Shown: positions 20,606-33,750, counted from the stretch's first letter. The stretch is DNA of 64,000 nucleotides from Colletes latitarsis (GCF_051014445.1 NW_027488377.1:1178001-1242000); one strand, 5' to 3'. Notes: generated from the letters alone by a model not told the origin. Numbers and translations are program-made.

Positions 20606-21483
20606 TAGTCCTTGCATAATAACTTACTGTTTCCTCAGTAGCTACTAGCTTTCTTACTATGATCCTGCTTTCTGCCTATCTTACTGCTTGCGTACTAGCC
20701 TACTGCTTGCTTACTAGGTTACTGCTTGCTTAATAGCTAACTGCTTCCTTACTCGCTCACTGCTAGCTTGCTAACTCGCTGCGTGCCTCCTAGCTTATTG
20801 CTTGCTAACTAGCATACTGCTTCTTTTCTAGCTCCCTGCTGTCTTACTAGCTCACTGCTTGCTTGCTAGCTTCCTGCTCGCTTACTACCTCACTGCTTTC
20901 ATACTAGCTAACCGCTTTCTTACTACCTTCTTGCTTTCTTCAACACTTACTGTTTTCTTACTAGCTAACTGCATCCTTGTCAGCCTGCTGCTTGCTTACT
21001 AGCCAACTTGTTGCTTACTTGCTCACTACTCGCTTACTAGCTTAATGCTAGCTTACTCGCTTGCTGCTTCCTTACTACTGTCCTGCTCTCTCACTAACTC
21101 ACTGCTCGCTCACTAGCTCACTGCTTGCTTACTAACTTACTGTTTGCACACTAGCTTACAGCTGGCTTACTAGCATACTGTTTCCTTACTAGCTCCCTGC
21201 TCGCTTACTAGCTGACTGCTTGCTTACTTGCTTACTGCTTCCTTCCTAGCTCACTGCTCGCTTTCTGGCTCACTGCTTGCTTACTTGCTTTCTGCTTGCT
21301 AACTAGCTTACTGCTTACTCAATAGCTAACTGCTATCTTGCTACCCTGCTGCTAGCATTCCAGCTTACTGCTAGCTTACTAACTTCCTGCTTGCTTCTAG
21401 CTTACTGCTTGCTTACTAGCATACTGCTCCGTTACTATCTTCCTCCTCGCTTACTAGATCACTGCTTGCTTACTAACTTACTG
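20606..21483. repeat. 19-bp satellite, block before the solo LTR
   Basis: Degenerate tandem 19-bp units with the consensus given for 5714-6150. The register continues across the solo LTR into 22688: removing the LTR and one ACTG leaves a perfect unit succession. No genes. Confidence 0.92.
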
Positions 21484-22687
21484 TGTTACGAGCTAGTGCC
21501 GTGCAACGCGCGTGGCTGGCGATTGCGAGAGAGAGTATGGAATATGGTGTTAATTTGTTAGTTAGGTACACGGACGAACCCGATGCGAAATCGGGGAGCC
21601 GCTGGGATAGTTGATAACGGGGACGAATGTGATGCGAAATCACGGAGCCTCTAGGATTGAGTCACGTACGGACGAACGTGGTGCGAAACCAGGGTGCCGT
21701 AGGAGGGTGAAACGTCGTGATCGAACCAGACGCGAAATCGGGGAATCACTAGAATTGTTTATAACGACGCAGGACGAACTCAATGCGAAATCGGGGAGCT
21801 GCTAGGAGGTTGGGACAATCGCAGACGAACTCGGCGCTTCATCGAGGAGCTGCTGGGAGGTTGGATAAATCACAGACGAACCTGATGCGAAATCAGGGAG
21901 CTGTATGATGCGGACGAACCTGATGCGTTATCAGGGAGCCGCTAGGATGGTAATAGATTGCGTGCACGAACTCGATGCGTAATCGAGGAGCCACTAGGTT
22001 GTAAGAGGTTGTATTTGGATTTGAGATGTGTTAATTGAACTCCTAACTACGAATTATTAAATATAATATAACACGAGCGGTAAGCTTATATTATTATGGG
22101 AACGATTAACTAATAATAATCGCTTTATATAATTATGGGTTAAAGAATTTGGATAACTCTGATTTAATAATAAAAGTAGCTACATTCTTAAATCAACAAG
22201 TAAAATACAAGTGTTTCGTGTAGCATATGTCGCGATCAAAGAATGATTATATTTACCTAAAAGGACCTTGCACGGAGTTGATGCATTGGCGATGCGGGGG
22301 TAAGTCGATTGAAAATAATGGCCGTAATAGAATTTATGTTGGTTCACGGATTCTATATTGTTTAATATTGATACGAAAGGGTACGGTAGCCCGATTTCAC
22401 AAAATACAACGACGTTGTGACGTTGACTCTAACGTGACGGAACGATTATGATTCCCTGAGAAAGAAAATCAAGGGGTTTATATACCCAAAAATCCGTGGG
22501 AGAGGATTCAGATGCACATTAGACGTTACCACGTATGGTAATCTCCCAATTGCGTTTGTCACCGAGCAGCTGCATCTCGTGAGAACTGACTCTACATTCC
22601 AAAGGGTAGATAAGTAGCAGGGAGATTTCCTAATACACGCAATTGGTACAGAAAAATTGGCGAACGAAATGTTCGGCATACGTAACA
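21484..22687. mobile_element. Probable solo LTR (1204 bp)
   Basis: Begins TGTTACG and ends CGTAACA (TG...CA with a 7-bp inverted terminus), and is flanked by ACTG at 21480-21483 and 22688-22691. A 4-bp duplication is usual for Gypsy/Ty3-type integrases. There is no second LTR or internal region, so an LTR-LTR recombination product is likely. Orientation is unknown. It contains the hairpin repeat array at 21573-21990 and an AT-rich second half. The short ORFs inside (for example 22227-22451) match nothing I recognise. Confidence 0.72.
21573..21990 (+). repeat. Array of nine hairpin repeats inside the solo LTR
   Basis: Units of roughly 40-60 nt share 'GACGAA', a small stem around GCGAA (or GCGTA/GCGTT), then 'GGGAGCnGCTAGGA'. 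In at least five units the stem arms differ in sequence but stay complementary: CCCGAT/ATCGGG, GTGAT/ATCAC, TGGT/ACCA, CCTGAT/ATCAGG, CTCGAT/ATCGAG. Two or three units pair poorly. Such covariation points to selection on a folded form. Confidence 0.75.
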
Positions 22688-23718
22688 ACTGCTTTGTTAC
22701 TAGCTTACTGCTTGCTCACTAGCTTACTGCTTGCTTACTAGCTTACTGCTTGCTTACTAGCTTGTTGCTTGCTTTCTAGCTTACTGCTTCCTTACTAGCA
22801 TACTGCTTTCCTACTAGCTAACTGCTTTCTGACTACCCCGATGCGTGCTTACTAGCTTAATGGTTGCTTAATAGCTAACTGCTTGCATACTGGCATACTG
22901 CTTGCTTTCTTGGTCACTGGTTGCATACCAGCTAGCTGCGTGCTTACTAGCATACTGCTTGCTTTCTTGGTCACTGGTTGCATACCAGCTAGCTGCGTGC
23001 TTACTAGCTTACTGCTTGCATACTAGCATACTGCTTCCTTACTAGCTTCCCCCTCGCATTCTAGCTTACTGCTTGCTTACTATCCATCTGTTTTCTTAAT
23101 ACATTCCTGGTTTCTTCCTAACCAACTGCACTCTTGCTAGCCGAATGCTTCCTTACTAGCTTCCTGCTTGCTTACTAGCTTACTGGTTTGTTAGTAACTT
23201 ACTACTTTGTTACTAGCTTTCTCCATCCTTATTAGCTTACTGCTTGCTTACTAGCATACTGCTTCCTTACTAGCATACTCCTTTCTTACTAGCTAATTGC
23301 TTTTTTACTACCCTGTTGCTTGCTTAATAGCTTACTTGTTGCTTACTAGCTTATTGCTTGCTTACAAGCATGCTGCTTCCTTGCTAGCTTCCTGCTCGCT
23401 TACTGGCTCGCTGCATGCTTACTAGCTTACTGCTTGGTTACTAGCTTACTGCTTGCTTACTAGCTAACTGCTTTCTTACTAGCTTGCTGCTTGCTTTCTA
23501 GCTTACTGATAGCTTACTAGCTTACTGCTTGCTTACTAGCATACTGCCTCCTTACTAGCAAACTGCTTCCTTACTAGCTAATTGCTTCCTTACCAGCCTC
23601 CTGCTTGCTTACAAGCTTACTGATTGCTTACTAGCTCACTCCTTGCATACTAGCTTACTCCTTGCTTGCAGGCTAATTGCTTTCATGCCATCTTACTGCT
23701 CGCTTACTAGCGTAAAGT
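22688..23718. repeat. 19-bp satellite, block before E6
   Basis: The same satellite, ending where the 3'-truncated R1-clade copy E6 begins. A stretch near 22885-23010 contains a local direct duplication. The part from 23339 onward belongs to the 5.86-kb tandem duplication. Confidence 0.92.
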
Positions 23719-26014
23719 GCCACCGACTGTACCATTGCCACATAGAGGCGGCGCACTCTGCCAGCCGGGCCCCCCAGGTTGGGTAGGATTCGGCATAAAG
23801 CCGCGACCATCCCTTCCAACCGGGGGACCAGGCAACGGAAATGCTCCCCGAAGCGCCAGTGGCTATCCAGGATCAGCCCCAGATACTTCATCTGGGGCTT
23901 CACCTCGATATCAACCTCACCCACCCGGATCAAAGGGGATGGCGGATCCTGCCGAGGTGAATGGAACGCTATTACCTCGGTCTTATGGACCGCCACCGTC
24001 ATACCCATCCCTCTGATCCGGCCGACGACACGCTGCGCCCCTTCTTCCGCGAGACTTTTGGCGCTCCCCCAGTGCACCCCGACGGCCAACAACAGTGTAT
24101 CATTTGCATAACACACGGCGCTGACGCCGTCTGGGAGGTCGGCCCGCAACACCTTATCGTACACGACGTTCCACAGGAGTGGCCCGGGGACCGACCCCTG
24201 CGGAACGCCGCGGTACACCTCTCTTCGCATATCTCCATCCCGGCTCGGATACTCGATCCACCTGCCACGGAGATAATCCCCGACGACTGCCCTGAGATGA
24301 GGGGGGACCCGATGATTTTCGAGCCTCCTCCTTATCTCTTCCCAGGGAAGGGTGTTAAAGGCGTTGGCAATATCCAAGGATACTGCCAAAGTCACCCCTC
24401 CCCGGGAGACGGCCGATTCCGAGAGGGCTCTCACGCGACCTACCGCGTCGATCGTGGATCGATACTCCCGGGAGGCCTTTTGGCAGTCGGCCAGGCCGGG
24501 GACACCCCGCGACAGGTGCTCGACGAGGCGGGCAGCAATCACGCGCGCGAAGAGCTTGTCCACCTCGTCGAGGAGACAGATGGGCCGGTATGCGGAGGGA
24601 GACTCTGCGGTCCGACCCGCCTTCCGGAGGAGGACCATCCTCGCCACTTTACAACCGCCTGAGGTCGGCCCCAAGGACGCCCCGGGTCAAAACCTACACC
24701 CGGCTGGCTCACCATCCGGCCCCGGGGCCGTGTTACGCACGCCGAGCCGTTGGATGGCCGTGGCCAGTTCCCCCTGTGCGACTCCCAGCTCGGCCGCCCA
24801 CTCAATCGGGACAGCCGACGCCGCCGGTGGACGTGGTCCTCCCTTCCTCAATTGGGAAGAGAGTATTGACCACGTCTACCAACAGCCGGGGGTCAAGACC
24901 CTCGGTGACAGAGGGCGCTCACGGGCGGAACTTATTTAGCACCACCTTATACGGGCGCCCCCGAGGATCGTCATCGAGGGTCTGGAGGAGCTCCTTCCGA
25001 GCCGTACTGTGTGACTCATACAGGTTATCTGCCCTCGCTCGCGCCACGCCATCGCCTCATCGTAGACGACGGCACGCGCGAGAGTACTGGCGTCGGGCGC
25101 GCACACTCGCGACGCGCAGTTCTGCGATGGCGGCCGACCACCAATACACCGCCCGGCGACGAGAAGCCCGCGCGACCCGGGCATCGCCGCGTCGCAAATA
25201 TTTGCGACTAATCGCCCGAACCCGGCGACCTCCTCCTCTATGCTCGGAAACTCGGCCGCCCCTTGCGGCCAAGTTGCAGCGAGAGCAGCTGCCATTATAG
25301 CGCCCTTGTCCAGGCGCCGAAGCGCCCATCGACGCGGTGAGGTGTCACGCGGGCGGTGGTATCGGGATGTACATCCGGGGGCAGAGACCTCCATCCGGAT
25401 ATACCGGTGGTCCGAGAGAGTCTCTGCCCCCCCCCCAGCCACCTGCCATCCCGACACCATGCGCACGGCGTTGGGGGTCGCGAATCCAACATCTACGATG
25501 GACCCCCCATATCGCCGCACGCACGTGTGCTCCGACCCCGGTTCAGTAACCGAAGGTCGAGCCCGGCCGCCCAGTCGTCCAGGATCCCACCCCAAACGGA
25601 GGTCCCGGGGGATCCCCACGCCACCGACTTGGCGTTAATGTCCCCCAGGACCAGCACCAGCCGAGCCGCGCAGCGCTGCACGCATGCCGCGACCTCGGCC
25701 AAGTACTGCTCGAACGCGGCGTGACCGCTGCGGGGCGAAATGTAGCACCCCACCACGGCGACTCCCCCCCAGTCCACGGCGACGAATCCCCGACCGCGCT
25801 TCAGGATGGAGAAAGGCGGGTACCCATCGCCTCCTACCAATACCGCTGCCACCAAGCCGTCCGCGTCCCCCATCGAATGAGGGTGATCAAGGACGGGGTA
25901 CGGCTCGGCGGCGACTGCCAGGCCAACCGCCCACTCCGCGAGGACATGGGACATCAAGTCCTGTGCCGCGCGGCAGTGGTTGAGGTTGGCCTGGAGGAGG
26001 AGGCGGGGCGGCAT
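23719..26014 (-). pseudogene. E6 partial ORF2, broken
   Basis: Starts at the coupled ATG. It shifts frame near 25530, where a five-base C run on the plus strand has four, the same run shortened in E4. It also has a deletion of about 40 bp near 24649 between the endonuclease/linker and RT. The RT part has YANDT where E1 has YADDT, and the frame ends in satellite at 23719. Several independent lesions make it clearly dead. Confidence 0.9.
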
Positions 26015-27890
26015 TAATTAATGGCCGCGCCAGCCTCCTCCCGGCCGTCCGTCCCCGTAGCACCGTCCACCTCCATGGAGGACGATGCGACCGCCCTCGG
26101 CACCGGAGCCGGTGCAGCCCGCCTCTTTCTCTCCTTCCGGGAGGGGGGGTGCACTTCTTGCTCCCCACCCTGTGATCGGCTGGCCTCCCCATGTCCGCAC
26201 ACAGCGGGCAGTGGGGGGCCGCCGAGCACTGGCTCGCACGGTGCTCTTTGGCACCGCAGCGGTAACACTGACCGCTGCGGTCCACCGGCGAGGTGCACCA
26301 CTGCCTCACGTGCCCCAATTCGAGGCAGCGGTGACACTGGAGCGGGCGCGGCGCGAGGATTTCCACTCGCGCCGAAACCCACCCCACCAACACCCTCGCG
26401 GATTCCGCCACCTTACGGGCGGCGGAGAGGGGGCACCGGGCCCACACCGACCCGAGGCCGGAGGGCGACCTGCGGATCTCTCCGATCCGCAGGTCCTCCA
26501 CAGGACAGTCCCCCGCCCTCGCAAGGGCACGGGACACATCCTGTGCGCTGACCGAGTCGTCCAGCCCACAAACGCGCATCTCCGTGCGCTTCGTGGGCCG
26601 GGCGACCCGGACACCTCGCTCGCCCAGCTGCTCCCGGAGCCTCTGGGCGAGACGATCCGCCTTCGCGCCGCCTTCTGCACCGGGGATCTCCAGCAAGAGA
26701 CCCCCGGTCACGGCCCTCTTCGCCCTCACGGAGGCGATGCCCAGCTCTTCCAGGGAGATATTCTCCCTGGCGAGCCGCATCGCCTCCGCGAGGGTCAGGT
26801 CGCCCCCCTGCGCAACGGTCAGCGTCACCGCTGCCGTTTTTGGGGGACGACCTGGTCGTGCCTTCCCGACCTTCGCGGCCTTTACCTTGGCCGCCGGCGG
26901 CGGAGGCGGAGGCTGCGGTTGCGAGGCCTTCCTCGCCGCCCGCTTCGCCTTCCGCCCCACCACCTCACTCCACGCCACCCCCCCTTGGGAGGGTGCTGTG
27001 GAGGACGCGACCACCGCGACCACGGGTACACCACCCCCCTTGGGGGTCGCGACCCGGGGCCTTGGTGCCGCAACGCTGGGCGTAGCCTTCACTCCGCCCT
27101 TCTTTGCCTTCCCCGACTGTACCGGAACAGGTCGGGGAGGCACCGCCTTCCTGCTGACCGCTCTTCCGGCGAGGAGCTCGTCCCGGAAGGCGGCCAGCTT
27201 GCCATCAATCATGTCCCCAATCCTCCTCAGAAGATCGTCTTCTGAGGAGGACGGGGACTTCTTCACGGACGGAGTGCGGGTGGAGGGGCCCGCGGTGCCC
27301 CGCACCACTGCCGCCGCACCCCGCTTATTTACCTCCGCCGAGGGACGCGGCGGTGGAGGAGGAGGGAGGATGGGAGGGAGGGCCGCGCTGTTCCACAGCG
27401 CCTCTGCCCTCCTCCTCCCCTGTCGCTCCTCCTCCAACAGGAGCTGCAGACGGGCGTTCCGCCCTCTGAGCTCCCGCGCCGCCTCCCTCATTTCCTCCGC
27501 CGCGGCCTTCAGGGCCTCCGCGCCACCGCTATTCTGCCCCTTAAAGGCGCAGGCAGCGGCGACTTTCTCCACCCGCCTCAGGGACGAGGAGATCCTCTCC
27601 GATATCTCCTCGGTCACCTCGTCCCTGAGGCAACTCAGCCTCACCGACGGGCTCATCGCCCCGCCCACCTCGACGACGGCCTGCCCCATCCTCTTCCTCT
27701 TAGAGCCTATGTGGCTCGTGCTGGAGGAGAAGGACGAGACCGACGCCGTCTCGTCGTCCTCCTCCACCCTCCACGAAGCCGGACCTGGCGCTGAGTGGGG
27801 CGCGAGCGCCGCCACCCTGACCCCAACCCCGTCTCCGTCCTCCCCAACCGACAAAACCCGCCCCATCCCCATTTTATTTTCTGTGTCCAT
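26014..27890 (-). pseudogene. E6 ORF1 with C-terminal frameshift
   Basis: As E1 ORF1, with the start chosen at 27890. The frame holds through the coiled coil and all three zinc knuckles, then shifts at the G run near 26145, just after the last knuckle Cys. The shifted frame misses the normal stop and runs on to 25887 in a frame unrelated to ORF2. The knuckles are intact, so an RNA-binding protein with an altered tail could be made. Confidence 0.88.
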
Positions 27891-28273
27891 AATTATCCCA
27901 CGAGATGGTCGGAAATAAAGGTCCACCCGGGCAGAGCCGCCTTACCCGGGTAAGCCTAATACTCCGGGGGTTCGGCAGGTTCCCCGGAGGTGGTCGCTTG
28001 GGATTGGGCCTTCTCCCCCAACCATGCATCCCATCGCCGCGCACCATAGCTTAGGATTGGAGGGCGATTTTATAGAGTCGCCATACTCGTGGCCCAGGCG
28101 GTTAAGCCAAGACCCCCGTTCCTCCTGCCGTCACGTACCATTCACAAAACCAATAGGGAATTGTGAATGGGTCGTTGTGACGACCAACAGGAGGCTTACG
28201 GTGTGTGTATGACTCGGGTATCCCGGGTTCGTTAAGCCCGTACTGCAGCTGAAAGGCTGGCAGCCCCTGAGGG

Positions 28274-29578
28274 ACTAGCTTACTGCTTGCTTACTAGCTA
28301 ACTGCTTGCTTACTAGCTCACTGCTTGCTTTCTAGCTTACTACATGCTTACTAGCATGCTACTTTCTTACTAGCTAACTGCTTTCTTACTAGCCAGCTCC
28401 TTGCTTTCTTGCTTACTGCGTGCTTACTAGCTCACTGCTTGCTTTCTAGCTTACTACATGCTTACTAGCATGCTACTTTCTTACTAGCTAACTGCTTTCT
28501 TACTAGCCAGCTCCTTGCTTTCTTGCTTACTGCGTGCTTACTAGCTTGCTGCTGGCTTTCTAGCATACTGCTTGCTGATTTGCATACCGCTTTCTGACTG
28601 CCTATCTGCTTTCTTACTAGCTTACTGCTTCCTTACTAGCCCGCTGCTTGCTTAATAGCTTAATGCGTGCGTACTAACTCAGTGCTTGCTTACTAGCTTA
28701 CTTCATGCTTAATAGCTTACCTGTTGCTTTCTAGCTTACTGCTTGCTTACTATATAACTGCTTCCTTACTAGCATCCTGCTCGCTTACTAGCTCACTGCT
28801 TGCTTACTAGCTTACTGCATACTTACTAGCTTACTGCTCGCTTACTAGTTTACTGCTTGCTAACTAGCATACTGCTTTGTTATTAGCTTACTTCTTGCTT
28901 GCAAGCTTACTCCTCGCTTACTAGCGTGCTGCTTGCATTCCAGCTTACTGCTTGCTTACTTGCATACTGCTTTCTATGTAGCCAGCTGCTTTCTTACTAG
29001 CTTGCTTCTTGTTTTCTAGCTTACTGCTTGCTTACTGGCCCACTGGTTTCATACTGGCTAATTGCTGTCCTACTAGCCTGCTGCTAGCTTATTAGTTTAC
29101 TTGTTGCTTACTAGCTTACTGCTTGCTTACTAGCGTACTGCTTGCTTACTAACATACAGTTTTGTTACTAGCTTACTGCTTGATTTCAAGCTTAATGTTT
29201 GCTTACTAGCTTATTGCTTGCTTACAAGCATGCTGCTTCCTTGCTAGCTTCCTGCTCGCTTACTGGCTCGCTGCATGCTTACTAGCTTACTGCTTGGTTA
29301 CTAGCTTACTGCTTGCTTACTAGCTAACTGCTTTCTTACTAGCTTGCTGCTTGCTTTCTAGCTTACTGATAGCTTACTAGCTTACTGCTTGCTTACTAGC
29401 ATACTGCCTCCTTACTAGCAAACTGCTTCCTTACTAGCTAATTGCTTCCTTACCAGCCTCCTGCTTGCTTACAAGCTTACTGATTGCTTACTAGCTCACT
29501 CCTTGCATACTAGCTTACTCCTTGCTTGCAGGCTAATTGCTTTCATGCCATCTTACTGCTCGCTTACTAGCGTAAAGT
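28274..29578. repeat. 19-bp satellite with 114-bp higher-order repeat
   Basis: Same satellite. At 28317 and 28431 a block of exactly 114 bp (6 x 19) is repeated in tandem, a higher-order unit. The rest is degenerate monomers. The block is copied at 34134 onward in the large duplication. Confidence 0.92.
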
Positions 29579-31874
29579 GCCACCGACTGTACCATTGCCA
29601 CATAGAGGCGGCGCACTCTGCCAGCCGGGCCCCCCAGGTTGGGTAGGATTCGGCATAAAGCCGCGACCATCCCTTCCAACCGGGGGACCAGGCAACGGAA
29701 ATGCTCCCCGAAGCGCCAGTGGCTATCCAGGATCAGCCCCAGATACTTCATCTGGGGCTTCACCTCGATATCAACCTCACCCACCCGGATCAAAGGGGAT
29801 GGCGGATCCTGCCGAGGTGAATGGAACGCTATTACCTCGGTCTTATGGACCGCCACCGTCATACCCATCCCTCTGATCCGGCCGACGACACGCTGCGCCC
29901 CTTCTTCCGCGAGACTTTTGGCGCTCCCCCAGTGCACCCCGACGGCCAACAACAGTGTATCATTTGCATAACACACGGCGCTGACGCCGTCTGGGAGGTC
30001 GGCCCGCAACACCTTATCGTACACGACGTTCCACAGGAGTGGCCCGGGGACCGACCCCTGCGGAACGCCGCGGTACACCTCTCTTCGCATATCTCCATCC
30101 CGGCTCGGATACTCGATCCACCTGCCACGGAGATAATCCCCGACGACTGCCCTGAGATGAGGGGGGACCCGATGATTTTCGAGCCTCCTCCTTATCTCTT
30201 CCCAGGGAAGGGTGTTAAAGGCGTTGGCAATATCCAAGGATACTGCCAAAGTCACCCCTCCCCGGGAGACGGCCGATTCCGAGAGGGCTCTCACGCGACC
30301 TACCGCGTCGATCGTGGATCGATACTCCCGGGAGGCCTTTTGGCAGTCGGCCAGGCCGGGGACACCCCGCGACAGGTGCTCGACGAGGCGGGCAGCAATC
30401 ACGCGCGCGAAGAGCTTGTCCACCTCGTCGAGGAGACAGATGGGCCGGTATGCGGAGGGAGACTCTGCGGTCCGACCCGCCTTCCGGAGGAGGACCATCC
30501 TCGCCACTTTACAACCGCCTGAGGTCGGCCCCAAGGACGCCCCGGGTCAAAACCTACACCCGGCTGGCTCACCATCCGGCCCCGGGGCCGTGTTACGCAC
30601 GCCGAGCCGTTGGATGGCCGTGGCCAGTTCCCCCTGTGCGACTCCCAGCTCGGCCGCCCACTCAATCGGGACAGCCGACGCCGCCGGTGGACGTGGTCCT
30701 CCCTTCCTCAATTGGGAAGAGAGTATTGACCACGTCTACCAACAGCCGGGGGTCAAGACCCTCGGTGACAGAGGGCGCTCACGGGCGGAACTTATTTAGC
30801 ACCACCTTATACGGGCGCCCCCGAGGATCGTCATCGAGGGTCTGGAGGAGCTCCTTCCGAGCCGTACTGTGTGACTCATACAGGTTATCTGCCCTCGCTC
30901 GCGCCACGCCATCGCCTCATCGTAGACGACGGCACGCGCGAGAGTACTGGCGTCGGGCGCGCACACTCGCGACGCGCAGTTCTGCGATGGCGGCCGACCA
31001 CCAATACACCGCCCGGCGACGAGAAGCCCGCGCGACCCGGGCATCGCCGCGTCGCAAATATTTGCGACTAATCGCCCGAACCCGGCGACCTCCTCCTCTA
31101 TGCTCGGAAACTCGGCCGCCCCTTGCGGCCAAGTTGCAGCGAGAGCAGCTGCCATTATAGCGCCCTTGTCCAGGCGCCGAAGCGCCCATCGACGCGGTGA
31201 GGTGTCACGCGGGCGGTGGTATCGGGATGTACATCCGGGGGCAGAGACCTCCATCCGGATATACCGGTGGTCCGAGAGAGTCTCTGCCCCCCCCCCAGCC
31301 ACCTGCCATCCCGACACCATGCGCACGGCGTTGGGGGTCGCGAATCCAACATCTACGATGGACCCCCCATATCGCCGCACGCACGTGTGCTCCGACCCCG
31401 GTTCAGTAACCGAAGGTCGAGCCCGGCCGCCCAGTCGTCCAGGATCCCACCCCAAACGGAGGTCCCGGGGGATCCCCACGCCACCGACTTGGCGTTAATG
31501 TCCCCCAGGACCAGCACCAGCCGAGCCGCGCAGCGCTGCACGCATGCCGCGACCTCGGCCAAGTACTGCTCGAACGCGGCGTGACCGCTGCGGGGCGAAA
31601 TGTAGCACCCCACCACGGCGACTCCCCCCCAGTCCACGGCGACGAATCCCCGACCGCGCTTCAGGATGGAGAAAGGCGGGTACCCATCGCCTCCTACCAA
31701 TACCGCTGCCACCAAGCCGTCCGCGTCCCCCATCGAATGAGGGTGATCAAGGACGGGGTACGGCTCGGCGGCGACTGCCAGGCCAACCGCCCACTCCGCG
31801 AGGACATGGGACATCAAGTCCTGTGCCGCGCGGCAGTGGTTGAGGTTGGCCTGGAGGAGGAGGCGGGGCGGCAT
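29579..31874 (-). pseudogene. E7 partial ORF2, broken
   Basis: Same lesions as E6 ORF2: frameshift near 31390, deletion near 30509, YANDT in place of YADDT, and a 3' cut at 29579. Confidence 0.9.
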
Positions 31875-33750
31875 TAATTAATGGCCGCGCCAGCCTCCTC
31901 CCGGCCGTCCGTCCCCGTAGCACCGTCCACCTCCATGGAGGACGATGCGACCGCCCTCGGCACCGGAGCCGGTGCAGCCCGCCTCTTTCTCTCCTTCCGG
32001 GAGGGGGGGTGCACTTCTTGCTCCCCACCCTGTGATCGGCTGGCCTCCCCATGTCCGCACACAGCGGGCAGTGGGGGGCCGCCGAGCACTGGCTCGCACG
32101 GTGCTCTTTGGCACCGCAGCGGTAACACTGACCGCTGCGGTCCACCGGCGAGGTGCACCACTGCCTCACGTGCCCCAATTCGAGGCAGCGGTGACACTGG
32201 AGCGGGCGCGGCGCGAGGATTTCCACTCGCGCCGAAACCCACCCCACCAACACCCTCGCGGATTCCGCCACCTTACGGGCGGCGGAGAGGGGGCACCGGG
32301 CCCACACCGACCCGAGGCCGGAGGGCGACCTGCGGATCTCTCCGATCCGCAGGTCCTCCACAGGACAGTCCCCCGCCCTCGCAAGGGCACGGGACACATC
32401 CTGTGCGCTGACCGAGTCGTCCAGCCCACAAACGCGCATCTCCGTGCGCTTCGTGGGCCGGGCGACCCGGACACCTCGCTCGCCCAGCTGCTCCCGGAGC
32501 CTCTGGGCGAGACGATCCGCCTTCGCGCCGCCTTCTGCACCGGGGATCTCCAGCAAGAGACCCCCGGTCACGGCCCTCTTCGCCCTCACGGAGGCGATGC
32601 CCAGCTCTTCCAGGGAGATATTCTCCCTGGCGAGCCGCATCGCCTCCGCGAGGGTCAGGTCGCCCCCCTGCGCAACGGTCAGCGTCACCGCTGCCGTTTT
32701 TGGGGGACGACCTGGTCGTGCCTTCCCGACCTTCGCGGCCTTTACCTTGGCCGCCGGCGGCGGAGGCGGAGGCTGCGGTTGCGAGGCCTTCCTCGCCGCC
32801 CGCTTCGCCTTCCGCCCCACCACCTCACTCCACGCCACCCCCCCTTGGGAGGGTGCTGTGGAGGACGCGACCACCGCGACCACGGGTACACCACCCCCCT
32901 TGGGGGTCGCGACCCGGGGCCTTGGTGCCGCAACGCTGGGCGTAGCCTTCACTCCGCCCTTCTTTGCCTTCCCCGACTGTACCGGAACAGGTCGGGGAGG
33001 CACCGCCTTCCTGCTGACCGCTCTTCCGGCGAGGAGCTCGTCCCGGAAGGCGGCCAGCTTGCCATCAATCATGTCCCCAATCCTCCTCAGAAGATCGTCT
33101 TCTGAGGAGGACGGGGACTTCTTCACGGACGGAGTGCGGGTGGAGGGGCCCGCGGTGCCCCGCACCACTGCCGCCGCACCCCGCTTATTTACCTCCGCCG
33201 AGGGACGCGGCGGTGGAGGAGGAGGGAGGATGGGAGGGAGGGCCGCGCTGTTCCACAGCGCCTCTGCCCTCCTCCTCCCCTGTCGCTCCTCCTCCAACAG
33301 GAGCTGCAGACGGGCGTTCCGCCCTCTGAGCTCCCGCGCCGCCTCCCTCATTTCCTCCGCCGCGGCCTTCAGGGCCTCCGCGCCACCGCTATTCTGCCCC
33401 TTAAAGGCGCAGGCAGCGGCGACTTTCTCCACCCGCCTCAGGGACGAGGAGATCCTCTCCGATATCTCCTCGGTCACCTCGTCCCTGAGGCAACTCAGCC
33501 TCACCGACGGGCTCATCGCCCCGCCCACCTCGACGACGGCCTGCCCCATCCTCTTCCTCTTAGAGCCTATGTGGCTCGTGCTGGAGGAGAAGGACGAGAC
33601 CGACGCCGTCTCGTCGTCCTCCTCCACCCTCCACGAAGCCGGACCTGGCGCTGAGTGGGGCGCGAGCGCCGCCACCCTGACCCCAACCCCGTCTCCGTCC
33701 TCCCCAACCGACAAAACCCGCCCCATCCCCATTTTATTTTCTGTGTCCAT
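31874..33750 (-). pseudogene. E7 ORF1 with C-terminal frameshift
   Basis: Same as E6 ORF1: intact coiled coil and three zinc knuckles, frameshift at the G run near 32005, tail out of frame to 31747. No difference in translation from E6 was seen. Confidence 0.88.

Larger units (their letters stand above)
23719..28273 (-). mobile_element. E6: 3'-truncated R1-clade copy, subfamily A
   Basis: It contains the whole 5' UTR, ORF1 and most of ORF2, but stops at 23719 at the word GCCACCGACTG. The RT thumb, C-terminal CCHC, 3' UTR and poly(A) are missing. Loss of the 3' end is not a normal outcome of target-primed reverse transcription and suggests later deletion or recombination with the satellite. 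Its 5' end, CCCCTGAGGG, joins satellite as in E1. Confidence 0.92.

Noticed and set aside
22227..22451. 74-aa ORF inside the solo LTR
   Set aside because: Short, no motif, no neighbours of related function; expected by chance.
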